From Muricea muricata (Eukaryota; Cnidaria; Anthozoa; Malacalcyonacea; Plexauridae), in assembly GCA_963855995.1 (NCBI GenBank), contig OY979718.1:38501059-38565058 (forward strand): DNA of 64,000 nt. Reading direction: 5' to 3'. Below are positions 40,390-53,293 of this stretch, in pieces. Every line of letters begins with the position of its first letter. Position 1 is the stretch's first letter. Under the pieces are notes generated by a model that saw nothing but the letters and a program-made list of their open reading frames with translations, was not told where the DNA came from and made no database searches. The position numbers and the translations under genes were made by a program.

Positions 40390-42030
40390 TGAATTGAGCA
40401 ACTTTGATGATGCAATATTTTATTAACAATGCCATTGCAACAACAATAATTGTACATGTTTCAAACTTAATACAGACGAAGGTTAGCAACGAAATCTGGT
40501 CACAACTGTCTTCTTCAAAAAAGAAGATGGATCTTCAGTTAGCCAATTTGCTACAGACTATTTGCAAGTTGGCTATCACAGTCTTACAGACAGGGGATGA
40601 ATTTCTGCCTAAAACAAATGGTGTGACTATAACCAAAACTTAGCTTCTCGTCTTCTCGTCACTGGCTATGCTAGGTCATGCAAATGCTGAGCTATCTAGG
40701 CTTCGACGTGAGCAGATACGTTCTGCTCTTCGGCCTGAAAATTCCTATATTTGTAAGGCAGAGATTCCAAATGGCCCTTCGTACACACCTGAACCCAATA
40801 GATGCTTTTTCATTCAATGGACCGACATAAAATTGCATGCTTTCCCGCCATTCAGTGTTATTCCACCAGTAATACACAAAATATGTCAGAACCATGCTCA
40901 AGGAATAATAGTAATCTTCGAATGGACAACACAGTATTGGTATCCAAAAGTTATCCAACTACTAAAAGAAGCCCCAGTAAAACTCAAAGCAAGTACAAAT
41001 CTTCTTCAACTGCTACAAAACCCGCAGGCGGTACAGCCGTTACATGTCCATCTAAGCCTACAGGTGTGTCACTTATACGGGAAAGACTCGACCAACATGG
41101 CCTCAGCAGCGCAACTCAAAGAGAGGTCTTTATGCCGATTGGGTACCAGGAAACAATAATATTGTACCTATCTAAGCAGATAGGAGCGATATTAGGGAGA
41201 AAATCAACTCTCAAAACTTAACCCATGTTTGAATTTGTTTGAATCAGGGTTGGGATACAGTGCTTTGAACACCGCTAGATCGGCGTTATCGGCAGTTTTA
41301 CCTTTTTTTAAGCCTTGTTCCCATTTAGTCGTGAATGTCGTGATTATATCACAGTGATCGATGTGATAGAGTATGCATGCCGATCCACACTTAACATGAC
41401 TAATTTGAATACAGCCCACATTAGAAAAGGTAGCTCTAGACCATATCACATCGTCGAGAATGGTTTTGCTGCGACAGTAACGACCAAATGGAAACTTGGC
41501 TTTAATGGCATAAAATTTGGAAAACACCCACCACCGCGGTATAAAGCCATCTGGAATGTTGGTGAAGTCTTTAAAATCTAACGGCCCTAAAACAGGTTCT
41601 AGAATTATCGTTAAAGGACCTTACTTTAAAGTTAACCATGCTTCTCTGCTTACTCACAGCTCAGCGATGTCAAACTCTGCACTTTTTGGACATCAAATTT
41701 ATACAAGAATTAGAAGCAAAATACCACATAACAGTACTACAGAAATTAAAACAGTCTAGACCGGGCCAACATTTAGAACCAATTGTGCTGTTAGAATTTG
41801 TTCCAGACAGAAAACATTGTGTAGTTACTCATCTTCGAGAGCACTTTAAACGAAGGTTTTAAGAGGGAATAATAGTCAGTTATTGCTAAGCTATATAAAA
41901 CCTTTTAAACCAATGACTAAAGCAACAATAGCTAGGCGGGTTAAAACTATTTTACAACAAGCGGGTTGGTCTTCTAAACTTGCAAGAGATCATGAAGCCA
42001 GCGGGTTGGGCATCGTCGTCCACATTTGAA
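40390..42030 (+). mobile_element. Decayed DIRS-type retroelement (RNase H and tyrosine recombinase remnants)
   Basis: In order: a Gag-like piece (MLGHANAELSRLRREQI at 40668 onward), an RNase H-like end of the reverse transcriptase (AFPPFSVIPPVIHKI, TQYWYPKVIQLL, NPQAVQPLH; to about 41060), a YR-linker piece (IRERLDQHGLSS; near 41070), then tyrosine recombinase fragments with TAQRCQTLHFLD and SRPGQHLEPIVL (41638-41862) and TIARRVKTILQQAG (to about 41985). This order is that of DIRS elements. Frameshifts and stops break it, a large part of the RT is missing, and the HxxR site is replaced (DHEASG), so it is dead. Confidence 0.75.
41638..41990 (+). pseudogene. Tyrosine recombinase fragment of DIRS element
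   Basis: Carries the first catalytic Arg in TAQRCQTL and the DIRS-typical DIKFIQEL and FVPDRKHCV segments, stops at 41862, then continues as LLSYIKPFKPMTKATIARR in another frame. The expected HSVRG motif is degraded. Confidence 0.65.
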
Positions 42031-42649
42031 AAATTTTAAACCCACTGAAAATAATTAGTAATTTGGGTGAAGTTGTGTTAAATAGCGTAGTCAGTTAATC
42101 TACTTGCCTTGTTTTGCATTGATACTAATACAACATATTTGGACAGTTCTACTTTATTTCATATGAGCAGAACTTTGAAGTCTCATGGGACTGCGTAGTG
42201 ACGTAGACTGATGACAAGATAGAATTAGAAATTAAATGAAACTTACCTGGAAGTTGAAGTTTGATTATAAATTTCCTCCCTCTCCTTCTGTATACCTCCT
42301 TTTTTATGTCTTTTCTCTTTTTCCAGTTTTAAACACACTATTTTCTCCAGCTGGGGCTTTAACTGAAACGCTCTCCACGCAAGGTTTACCCTTCAGGGTG
42401 TATAAGTAGATGTAAGGGCTTTTGGTATGGTCATGTTTATTCAATCCTGACCTGAAGTACCCGTTCCAGTTAGATATCAAAGTTGGGAAAATAACAGTAA
42501 AAGAGCTGTGAGCTGATAAGAAGCTGCCAACACCATCAACAAAGTATGACGATCTTCAAAATATCGTTTGGAGTTTAGTTTCTTTGGCAAGCGCTAAATG
42601 TCTTCGGTTCGAGCCTTCATTACGTCCGTCAGTGTCAATGCTTAAGGGA

Positions 42650-44286
42650 CTTGTCAGAAATTAACATGGGGGGAGGGGGGGTAGAAACGTGGGGAGGATC
42701 ATAGCTTTTTAAGATCCTAAAAAAGGGAGGGTGAGGATAAAATGAGCTACTTTTAAGGGGAGGGTCATTCCAATTTATTCTTATGCTCGTGCAGTTGTTA
42801 GTACACAGTATAAATAGATTAGAAAAAAACAAGACGCCTGCTAAGGCGTTCACTCCGCCTGCCAAAACGAAAATGGGCACAAGGCTGTAACTAGAGCGTT
42901 TATTGGGGGTGGAGTATATATTCACTTATTTCTGTTGTGCCCAACGAACTCCTTTTTAAATCAGTTGTTATTAGGGTACCTTCCAAGGCATTTTAAGACA
43001 TTGTTAGCACATCTTTTGTAATGACTAAGATAACCAAAAATTAATGTCTCAGTGACTTGCCAGGCACTCTGCCCAGAGTCCTAGTAAGGTTGCATTTTTT
43101 AGAATTTAATTTAAATTAAAGACTTTCATAGTACATAATTATATTAAACAAGATTTTTTTGTCATAATACCACCAACATATGGCTGTTTTATTTTTGGGT
43201 AGTTGCAGGTAAAGAAAATTTCACTAAAATTGTATACAATTCATAAATATATTAACCTGATAGCATCATTTAAATCAATTCTGCAGCACACTACCTGAAG
43301 TCTCCACGATATAACTTGGTGGGAACTTTATACTAACATATGTATTTCTGGAATTGGAATGTTAAGTGTCTCTTACTTTTTATAAATGTATGAGATCCCA
43401 AATCATAGCAAATAAATCATTTTGCACGAAATATCAGCATCTCAACATAATGATAGGTATAGAAAACCGAGGAAAGAAATCACAACGAATACTTATCATG
43501 GAATGATGGAGTCTATCAAAATTTGCCGTTTTAAAACATTTCTGGAGCAACGTTTTGATAAAGAACCTTCCTGTCACTTTTTGTTAACTATTACATGTTA
43601 AAAATTGTGTTTTATATATAGATATTTCAGTAGAATTTGCACTTGATTCTTGTGTAGAATTTTCTAAATTTCCTTAAAAGTGGAAGGAAACACAAGAGAA
43701 AATGACGGAAACACGCTCTCAAAACTTCGCTGCGATACATCGCTCCTCGGTAAAGTTTCGCGGTGGAATTTGTCGTTTTAAAACATTTTGCATGAGAATC
43801 TTTGCACATAAAACCTTCTTGCGGTTTAGATGTTCTAGCATACATGTTTAAATGCGTGTTTTGTTGACATATCCCGCTAGAAATTGACTTTAAACGCCGT
43901 GTTTAGGTCTGCTAACGCGGCTTGTGCCAGCGGTATCACCCATGAGCGCTGCGCCAACTTGCGACACCGAAAAAAGGAAGAAACGGGGCGAATTTAAAAC
44001 TCCGCCTCGTCTACGGCAGGCGGAGTACTGTGTTATGCTTAGTTCAAATCTTTTAGAATGAAAATGCATTGAGTTTTATAGTGTAAACGTTTTATGAATC
44101 TGTGTAACTAAACTGAACTTTTGTATTAAATCACCTGATGATAGAGGGGAGGGTCATGGTGTTTCATGCTAAGCCCAAGGGGAGGGTAAGGAAATTTCGT
44201 TCCTATTGCTTAGATGGGTCACCTCATTTCCAACCTTAAGTTCAATATTTGCACCCCCCCCCCCCCTGTCAATTTCTGACAAGTCC
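42650..44286. mobile_element. 1.6-kb element with inverted termini and G-runs
   Basis: GGACTTGTCAGAAATT at the left and its reverse complement at the right are each followed inward by long G (or C) runs. Possible target duplication taaggg is imperfect. No transposase seen; short GC-rich segments inside contain ctccgcctgcc and its inverse. Confidence 0.65.
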
Positions 44287-44583
44287 GTAAGGGCACGTTC
44301 AAGTCTTTAATTAATAGAAGCAGAATCAATCCCGAGTGTAAATCAGGGGTCAAGTAATTGTACTGGAACTGTAAATGAAAAAAGCAAGGAAGAAAAAGTT
44401 GGCCAGCACGAGGTATATATACCTATACATTCGACTACAGTGTAGTGCGGAAGAGGAGTATGAAAATAACTGCTATTAATAGTAAACTTTGATGTCTCAT
44501 ATTTGTGGGAGGCGGAAGAGTTTATGCGAACGATTCTTCTTAAAGCATGAGAACCTTCAAACACTTAATGAATTTTACCCATA

Positions 44584-44939
44584 GATATCTCATATACACT
44601 AGATAATGCATCTGCATATCAAAAGTGAAGCCAAAAATCTCAGAGGTATCCCCTCAAAACAATAGGCGGCGGCCATATTGGTCGTTCCCACTCATAAAAA
44701 AACAACAAAGAAAACACTATACTATTCTGCGTTTGTGTATAAAATACTTTTTAGCTGTATAAAACAGGATTTACTATCAACTTTGCCCATTTCCGCAATA
44801 CAAAATACACAAATTATCATGCTCTGTGTCAACTCTGTGGGAACGACCAGCGCCTGCGATCTGGCTTCAATTTTCGCCTGCCCGGTGTGGGACCATCTAT
44901 TTTAGGGACATTTGCACCATCTAGTGTATATGAGATATC
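44584..44939. mobile_element. Mariner-type MITE with TA target site
   Basis: Perfect terminal inverted repeats GATATCTCATATACACTAGA, flanked by TA on both sides. A second internal inverted pair ggtcgttccca / tgggaacgacc lies further in. 356 bp. Confidence 0.8.
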
Positions 44940-45479
44940 TACGATTTTACCTAATAAATCCGCCGCTACATATGATTTGAGGAAAATGTAAATATAATAA
45001 TTATTTTTGTAAAACAGAACGTTTTAAGTCTCTTTTACCACAAATTATTTCGAAATTGAATTGTAACTAATAGTATTCATGTATTGATATTTTATCTTTA
45101 TTACTGGTGTAATTTAACCTTTGGTTACAAGATCAGTGGTTTTTCTAATAATAATGATAACAAAATCGCATCGTACCAGAGAATGTCTTACTCAAATTTT
45201 AATCCCATTCCTTGTTTATTGTTTTTTTGCCAATGAATCCCTGTCCCAGTACTTGAAATTCAATTTCCGCAGCAAAAAATAGGCAACTTCCAGTTCTCAT
45301 TTTATCCTTTAGGATTCCAGATATTAGAACTATTTAGCTATGCAAAACTTTCTCGGAACATGTCGACAAAAGTTGTAGGTGTTCTATATTTGCTTCACAT
45401 TTCTTTTCCTATTTCGTCGTCATTTTACCTGAATTTCCTCCAGATGTCTTCCTTATACCGTTGATGTCTGAGTATTCGG
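44940..45479. other. No gene seen
   Basis: AT-rich sequence between a mariner-type MITE and the palindrome. The palindromic similarity may fade out within its right part. Confidence 0.35.
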
Positions 45480-48430
45480 CCAAGCGGAGAGATTTTCAGC
45501 GAAGCCTTTCCATCGCAGATAAGCAGCAAATGACGTCAGATGATCATTGTCCTCCAAAAAATACCCGTATGTAAGAACGAAGCTAAAAAAAGATTTTAAT
45601 GCGCGGACGAGGTGTTATTAGCATCATTTCTAAGTCAGGTATTTCATCTACTTTTTTCCTTCTTTTTTACTTCGCCCGTGTTTTCTATTTTTGATTTGCA
45701 TGGTTATGAGCAAGAATAGACCCGTTCGTGATTTCATTGGCTAACATCTTTCCCTCCGTGGAAGAGTGGTAAAGGTAACTGTGTTCCTGATTGCCCACGT
45801 CGTTTGACTTTAGTTTTGGGTGTGGTTCGTCGACAGATCAAGTCCAACCGTTAAAATTCGTCACTCGCTCAGTTGGACAGATACCGATCGACGACCACCA
45901 AAAATTCAAGTCAAAGCTGTGAGCGTTGGGTGCAGGAAAACACAAGGCAGTAACACGAAGCAAACGTTATTTGCCTAGTGTTTTTTAACTAATATTCAAG
46001 AAAATTTCCTAAACTTGACTGTTGGGGACAGGTCTGTATACAGGGTTGGTGCAATGAAGACTTCTCGCTGTTATTTATCTTCGTTTAAGAAGACAAGTTG
46101 TCTTCGTCCAGAAATAACGGCGAGAAGACTTCAAGGCACCACTAAACCACTGCACTGTAAAACTACAACTACAGTGTAGTGGTTTAACTATATATGGCTG
46201 ACTTCTTCCTAAAGCTTATGGTAAAAGCATGGATGCGCGAACATTTTCAAAGCCTTTAAAGCAATTTGTTCAGGAAATAACCAAAGCCGTGTAGTCATGT
46301 TTTAAGTTGTTTAGCTAGCTATGTTTTATAGAAAGGTCTTTGTAATAAGCGAATTCGACGTTTGCAAATCAATAACTTTTGTCTTTTGACTTTCCGTGGA
46401 CTTTTCTTCTTTCTTGAGCGAGCTTTATGTGCCATTGCGTTCAGTGTCCTTGATATTGGAGTCATTTATTTATGGCCTTGGGTTTAATTCCCAAACACTG
46501 AATGGCAGTCTTCAGCCCTCTCAAGTAATGAGATAACATTGCAACAAGATGGCACTATGTATGACAGTACATAAAGACATTTTACTACCAACATGCAGGA
46601 AAGTTTGCATCGAGAATCAAAGCTTCTACATAGCCATGCACATCATATAGGGTACATCACAAATAAACTACAGAGTAAAATATATGCATCTCATTGATCT
46701 TAAAATAACCTTATCGGGGAAAACAGTTTTCTTCCTGTCGAGAAACATTGCTGCTCACAGCTTGTATATAACCAGGCATTTTATAGGTCATATCACAAGT
46801 AAACTGCAGAGTATATGCATGTCGTTGTCCTAAAACAAACCTATTACTCTTCAGAAAAACAGTTTCCTATCCACGAGAAAGCTTGACGCTCACCGCTTGT
46901 ATATAACCATTGAATGATACAAATTGAAGCGCACGATCTGTTTATTTCACTTTGCCAACTAACATGCAGCATTTTACAGTAAATTTACGACAACATATAA
47001 AATATATCTTAGAATGGCAGGGTGCACGCTAACGTTTTCACCAATTACAGCGGTGGACTATGCTAATACTATACAACGAACACAAATCTAATAAAAACAC
47101 GATATTTGACGAGACCTATTACGAGACTTGTCAACAACAAGACAAACATATAGATTTCCACGTTATTGGATCATCATATCTACGTTAAGCTTTGGCTTAT
47201 AGAATGTACTACACGTTTGTCGTTGTTGCGGCGTGAGTTACGTGTTGACAAATTGGTTACAGCGCGACAACGTAGTGCCATCCTGTTGCAATGTTATCTC
47301 ATACTTGAAAGAGCTGAAGACAGCCATTCAGTGTTTGGGAATTAAACCCAAGGCCATTAATAAATGACTCCTATATCAAGGACACTGAACACAATGGCAC
47401 ATAAAGCACGATCAAGAATGAAGAAAGCCCAGGGAAAGTTAAAGCAAACTTCGGATTCGCTTCTTGCAAAAACCTTGCTATAAAACATAGCTAAACAACT
47501 TAAAAAATGACTACACGGCTTTGATTTGGTAAGCGTTGTCGTCTTTAACACTTTCCTGAAAGAAAACACTTGTTTTAAAGGCTCTAAAGTGTTTGCGCAT
47601 CTTTGCGCATCCATACTTCTGTACCGTAAGCTTTGGGAAGAAGTCTGTCATATGTATTTGGCACAGTGTAGTGGTTTAGTCAACCACTACACTGTAGTTG
47701 TAGTTTTACAGTGTAGTGGTTTAGTGGTGCCTTGAAGTCTTCTCGTCGTTATTTCTGAACGAAGACAACTTGTCTTCTTAAACGAATGGAAATAACGACG
47801 AAAAGTCTTCAAAGCACCAACCCTACAGGTCTGTCCCCAACAGTCAAGTTAAGGAAATTTGCTTAAATATTAGTTAAAAACACTAGGCAAATAACGTTTG
47901 CCTCCTTGACCTCGCGGTACTGCCTAGTGTTCTCCTTTACTCCACGCCCAGCTTTGACTTTGAGTTTTTGGTGGATCGTCGACCGGTCTGGTCTGTCCAA
48001 CTGAGCGTGTGAAGAATTTTAAGTTGGACTTGGCCAGTCGACGAACCACCCAAAAGCAAAGTCAAACGATGTGGACAATCAGAAAGACAGTTACCTTTAC
48101 CTCTCGGCCACGGAGGGGAAGATGTTTGCAAACAAAAACTTAAACGAGTCTTTCCTTGTTCATCAGCATGCAAATAAAAAAAATTACAAAAACGCCCCTT
48201 ACCGGCGTTTCTTTTGCGAAATAAGTAAGTAAACTAGAAGTAAGGTAATTGGAGAATCATCTGAGTAAAAAAAAGGATAAAAAATACTTCATTCTCGCAA
48301 TAAAATCTTACTTTGAGCTTCGTACAAAGAACATTAAAGATTATACATACGGGTATTTGCTGGCGGACAATGGTTATCTGACGTCATTTGCTGCTGGTAG
48401 TCCAAGAAGAAGCTTCGAGAAAATATGTCT
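45480..48430. repeat. 3-kb imperfect palindrome with nested hairpins
   Basis: Left arm about 45480-46552 and right arm about 47276-48430 are reverse complements with substitutions and small indels. Shared landmarks include cagcaaatgacgtcagat, caaacgttatttgcctag, ttgactgttggggacaggtc, ccactacactgtagttgtag and gttgcaatgttatctcat. The spacer (46553-47275) contains a direct duplication of about 140 bp (cttgtatataacca at 46762 and 46896 region). Each arm also holds its own hairpins: gaagacaagttgtcttc inside cttctcg...cgagaag, and a gtcgac-centred pair. Confidence 0.85.
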
Positions 48431-48625
48431 GCTACGGTGAAGAATGTCCAAGCAACGGGTCTTGAAAACACCATACTCAAGGAGAACAAATACGGATTTA
48501 CTACGCAGAAATAACAAAAAAGTCTCACAGAAGCCATGTGGATGAAAATCGAACCAAGATGACGAAGAATTGGGGCAAAAATTGAGATGAAAAATAACGT
48601 GTTGTCGGACGAATTTAAAATCAAG

Positions 48626-50785
48626 ATGGCGTCGTCTTCTCCTAAAATCAACGCAACTAAAATCGTTCTAGTGAAGTTGGGCATCAACAATATTGGTATT
48701 CTAGTACACTTTAATTATTCTGCGTATTTAAAAGGTAAATATTTTAGTTATTAAATGTTACATTTTTGATAAAAATCAGGCCTGCATACCAGGTCGCAAT
48801 CTCAATTTTCTGTAATCAAATAAAAATCACTTTAATGTAATAATATAACTCAGTTTCGATTTCTCTCGCTTTCTCTAGCTCGGCGTAAAAGAACCGTTCG
48901 AAATGGAAAACTGGTCACTTAATTAAACAGAACTTCTAATTTCGAGGTAAGATAATTTGTATCTCAAGTCTGCGTCCTTTAGCTGTACAACTAGTTAGGA
49001 CTAACGATTTGGCATTAATTTTGTCAGAAAGATATTTTCAGTTGGTTAGAAGTTTCTAATTTTTCATACCTAAAATATTGCCTACATTTTACATAATCCC
49101 GCAGAGATACTGGGAAACAACCACGAGACAAATGTGATACGAGAATTCACGTCCACAAAGGAGATTCAAAAGCATTCGAGATGGTAAGAAAACCTAATAT
49201 TACTAAATATTTCATTATCTGTATTCTGCTCCCCCCCCCCAAAAAAAAAGTGACGTAACTTTCCATTAACATGAAAAATATGTCTCTAATAAAGTAATTT
49301 CTTTTTATGGGAATCTATTATAACTTACTTTCATTCTTTCTGCTGTTACTTGTTCTTTAAAACTTTTTGTGTCCACTGATACACTGCACTCTATACGTGA
49401 AATGGGAACTTCAGATTTTTAGTTCAAATTTAATAGGAATTCTTTGCTAGGGTCAAATGAAAATTCATTATGTTAGACCAATGTTAACAACTGAAATTAT
49501 AAGTGTTTACATGACTTTTGTACTGCGTTTCAATTGAACTACATGCAAATCTGAATTTCTTGATCCTTGCACTTCAGGCCCTCGTTTAATTTCGACATTA
49601 AATCCCCCTCCCTTTTCTCTAATTCAATCTTCTGTTTACCCCTTTATTTCTCACACTAGCCCTTCCAGGGTATTACCTCCTGATTTCACTTCAATTTTTA
49701 TCTTTTCACACACTTCTTACTCAAATTACCCCTCCTAGAGTAGCATCCCCTTTCGTCACCCAAATTCCATCTTTATCCTGTTTGCGCCCTTCTTTCTCCC
49801 ACTATCCATCCAATACTTGTAAGTTGTTCATTTGTCGTAGTTACAGGAGAATTATTCATTCAGTTTGACAATTACGTTTATATGATAACTACAGTGAAAC
49901 ACGACTCATTTTAATTCCGCCTCGTTACCAAGCCCTAGCATCACTAATAAGTTGCTGATATTTTACCTGATTTTATAATTCCAACCACCCTTTCAACATT
50001 TCGAAAACGGAGTACCCGGAGCAACGACTGTCAGCAGAGCGTTGATTAACTCCTCACATGGATGTCACAAGTCTGAAGTGGGGATTGAACCCACGACCTC
50101 AGAGGTGACAGGCGCTTGCTCCGAAGATTGCGCCACTTGGACATTAGTGTGCAAGATAACGCAATCCTACATGAGAAATTTAAATTCCCTGGCGTTGACT
50201 CGTGTTTCATTGACATCGTTGTTGTATAAATCAATTACTAAATAATTTTCTTAGCCGGATAGCGTCATCCATGTACCTGGGATGTTGCTCCACCCCAACG
50301 AAAACGCACAAAGATACTTTGCCTTTCTTTGACCTTTGTCTCGCAGCATTCCGCAAGAATGGATCACGCTATCCAGCAAATAACCTAAAATATTGAAACA
50401 TATCTCGCATGCATGAATGACCTTATTCTCAACAGAACACCACATGCTATTTCATTACTATTTTTCGTCACGTAATGAGACAGAGTAACCCAAATTTTAG
50501 AAATCGAGGACATTTTTGGGAGTCATTTTTAGTTGGTTTCCTATGTTATACAGTTCACTGATACGTAGTTTGTCCAATATAGTTTGTCCATGAATTTTCG
50601 TCCTCTCGGAGTTTTATCCTTTCATAATCCCCTGATATTCCACGCCTATAATAATTACTTAGTCTTCTGTAATATTTATGTAAAATTAATGCTATAATTA
50701 TTCATCTTTTGAAAGGATTCCAAGTGAAAAAAATTCAGTGCATGAAGCAAGGACAGAACAAGATGGGAAAGAAGTGAATTACTAA
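48626..50785 (+). CDS. Candidate small three-exon gene, unrecognised (85 aa)
   Basis: Exon 48626-48734 begins ATGGCG and encodes MASSSPKINA then a short hydrophobic stretch, ending in phase 1 at AAAAG/GTAAAT. Exon 49105-49183 follows acceptor tcccgcag and ends in phase 2 at TG/GTAAGA. Exon 50716-50785 follows a weaker acceptor (tttgaaag) and ends ...GKEVNY then TAA. The phases join exactly to give 85 aa. The C-terminal half is hydrophilic with many Glu, Lys and Ser. No family is recognised. The first exon sits just outside the large palindrome at 45.4-48.5 kb. A spliced non-coding RNA or chance alignment of splice sites remains possible. Confidence 0.35.
50067..50142 (-). repeat. tRNA-like SINE head (minus strand)
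   Basis: Reads on the minus strand as tRNA-like: A-box region agtggcgcaatcttcggagc and a T-arm gtgggttcaatccccac with a perfect 5-bp stem and B box GGTTCAATCCC. The acceptor stem does not close cleanly, so it is more likely a SINE head or tRNA pseudogene than a working tRNA. Confidence 0.55.
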
Positions 50786-51159
50786 TCGTGTCCATCACAA
50801 AATATCAAGATCAAAATTCTATCGCAATGTACGGTTTGTCAAAGTTATTCACAATCAAATATCCGTTTAGGAACCGTATTCTGAAATACTGGAAACTAAA
50901 TTTTAGTTTGCAGTATAAGTATTCTGAGTTAGTGTTTTGTAACATTAAGAATTTTCTTTTTATTTTATGATTGTCGACTGGATATGAGTGAGCTTGTTAC
51001 CTAATGGACCGACGTGATGCTCTATATATTAAAAGACAGAGAGAGAGTGCCAATCTGATGAAACCATGGACAGCATGACGATGCTTCAACCAAATGGAAG
51101 CCACGACGATCGAAAGATAGAGTGAATGTAGGTTTATTGATAAGACTTTAATCGAGCGT

Positions 51160-51332
51160 CGTTTTTTTCATGCGCCGAACCTAATAAAATTGAGTTCGAC
51201 AATCGAGCGAACTTAATATGTCGATCTAAATGTATGCAACAGTTTAACGTGAAGTATTTAGAATGATCGGGGAAAAGAGAAACTAGGGCACTTTATGCAT
51301 TACTTTTGGCGCATGAAAAAAGCGACGTTTGA
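51160..51332. repeat. Inverted-ended repeat
   Basis: cgtcgtttttttcatgcgcc and ggcgcatgaaaaaagcgacg bound about 170 bp. The outer atcgagcg motif resembles the duplicated unit at 51.9-52.2 kb. Confidence 0.6.
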
Positions 51333-51592
51333 CTTGCTTTAAACTATTACGTCGTACCGGATTTATCTTTGAAACTTAGTTCGGATTAATGCAATTATAA
51401 CTAGATTTAGCCCATGAAACAAACGCGTTCGACTATTGACTAAGTATATAATATTTGTACTCACTTTACCGGGTAAGCTTTTGTCGCTCCCCGTTTCCTT
51501 CTCAGTTCCAGTTCGAATTTTGTGTTTTGGTTTCCAACTAGAGAATGCAACATTTAATGACCAGTCCAGGGCTACAGTACATACAAGTAGTA

Positions 51593-51885
51593 GACTGGAT
51601 ATAGCTTCTATGAATATCAAAAGTGAAGCTTAATTTTACATGCAAATTTCACTTCCGGGGACCACAGAGGCCGTGTGATACAAATTTGTAAAGGAATACT
51701 TGGTGGGAAAAGAGCAAGAACGTACAATTTTGTAATATTTTAAGCACTCTGCAATTATTTATCATCATTGTTGTAGTAAACAAAGTTGTTTGTAACAAGT
51801 TTACATCACAAGTGGTCCCCGGAAGTGAATTTCGTGTTGTATAATTAGGCTTCACTTTTGATATCCACAGAAGCTATATCCAGTC
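51593..51885. mobile_element. Mariner-type MITE with TA target site
   Basis: Arms begin GACTGGATATAGCTTCT and include ttcacttccggggaccac in inverted orientation, with TA at both flanks. Arms about 75 bp, total 293 bp. Confidence 0.8.
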
Positions 51886-51901
51886 TATCATGAGATCAGT
51901 G

Positions 51902-52235
51902 GATTTGAGCCGTACGGACGAGATTTTTATCGAGCGATTCTTTTTCACCGACTAAATCAAAGTATAGGGAATGAAAAGTAGGACCACACAATTAAATTTT
52001 TTGTATCAACGCATGTCACATGTCATTACCATTATCTCAACCAGAGTTGATAGAGAAGATCAGAGTTGATAAAGATCATTTGACCATTTACGCGATTTGA
52101 GCCGGACGGACGCGATTTTTATCGGGCGATTCTTTTTGATCGAATAAATCAAAGTATAGGGAATGAACAGTAGGACCACACAATTAAATTTTTTGTATCC
52201 ACGCATGTCACATGTCATTACCATTATCTCAGTCA
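51902..52235 (+). repeat. Direct duplication, period 191 bp
   Basis: Two copies beginning gatttgagccg at 51902 and 52093 share ggaccacacaattaaatttt and gcatgtcacatgtcattacc. Confidence 0.85.
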
Positions 52236-52426
52236 GGCATTGCATTTTTTGGCCAATACAAAGGCTGAATGAAGTAGCTGGTCGTGGCCAGTAATTTCCT
52301 GATAAGATCGGCAAACTAAAATCGGGTATTTGGTAAAAAACACTGAGCACTTTAGTTTTTTGCCCCCCCCCCCAATTTCAGAAAATATCAGCCCAGCCCT
52401 GAACGATGTAACGCTCTGCTTTTTTT

Positions 52427-52739
52427 TAATTTTGGCAAATTAAAAGTATAAAACATGAAAACCACTTTCACTGGCGGCCGTTTTGAAAAAAATGCCAACC
52501 AGTAAATAATACCTCCTATTTACCAGTCAGGCAACCAATCAAAATGCTCGAAAACCATTATTTACTAACGAAATTAAAACTAAAACTAATTAGTATAATT
52601 TCTTTAGTAAATAATGGTTTTCAAGCATTTTGAGTCGTTGCCTGACAAGTAAATACGAGGCAATATTTACTAGTTGGCATTTTTTCAAAATGGCCGCCAA
52701 TGAGAGTCGTTATGATGTATAATACTTTTGCCAAAATTA
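52427..52739. mobile_element. Palindromic MITE
   Basis: taattttggcaaatt ... ggcggccgttttga ... gaaaaccattatttact mirrored around about 52590. Arms about 140 bp. Confidence 0.8.
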
Positions 52740-53093
52740 GCAAATGGAGAAAAATTGCTTTAATATAAACTCAAAGAATACAAACAAACTTTGATGTTAA
52801 ACTATCTTCAGGTAGCAGATCGTCTGCAAATACTTTATTAAATACTTTTTTCACTATTTAAAAATTATAAGTAAACTTTAGGAATCTTTAGAAGTAAATT
52901 GTATACATAAAAGACGACAGTGTACAAACTTTCTGATGTTTATTTAAATGTTTCGCCTTGCTGTATGCAAAAAATCCATTGCTGAAGACTGATTACTGGA
53001 AACCTTTGTTAGTAACTGGCGCAACTGTAATTTTCACTGCCAATAATTAATTGTTTGGTCATCGTAACTAATAGTTTCACCCCGCCCACGCGA

Positions 53094-53164
53094 CGTTTCA
53101 GAGTTAAAACAAATAGTTTCAGAGTCAAAACAAATAGTTTCAGAGTCAAAACAAATAGTTTAAG
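53094..53164 (+). repeat. Tandem 22-bp repeat
   Basis: Three copies of tttcagagtcaaaacaaatag. Confidence 0.9.
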
Positions 53165-53293
53165 TGGCCAAACTATGTAGTTATAACTTTTTAAAACTTG
53201 TTTTTTGCGAAGCGCTAAACGGTAGCTTGCAAATGATTGTATTCGCCTCAGGCTCAGTGATTATGGGAATAATCTTCGTCTCGGTGAGTATTT

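Noticed and set aside
48334-48690. 118-codon minus-strand frame
   Set aside because: Lies mostly inside the right arm of the palindrome and overlaps the better-supported plus-strand exon; the left arm copy is not open.
48884-48953. Possible extra exon between candidate exons 1 and 2
   Set aside because: Has a fair acceptor and a good GTAAGA donor but contains a stop in every frame, so only a non-coding exon would fit.
50067-50142. Functional tRNA gene
   Set aside because: T arm and B box are good but the acceptor stem does not pair, so it is annotated as a SINE-like relic.
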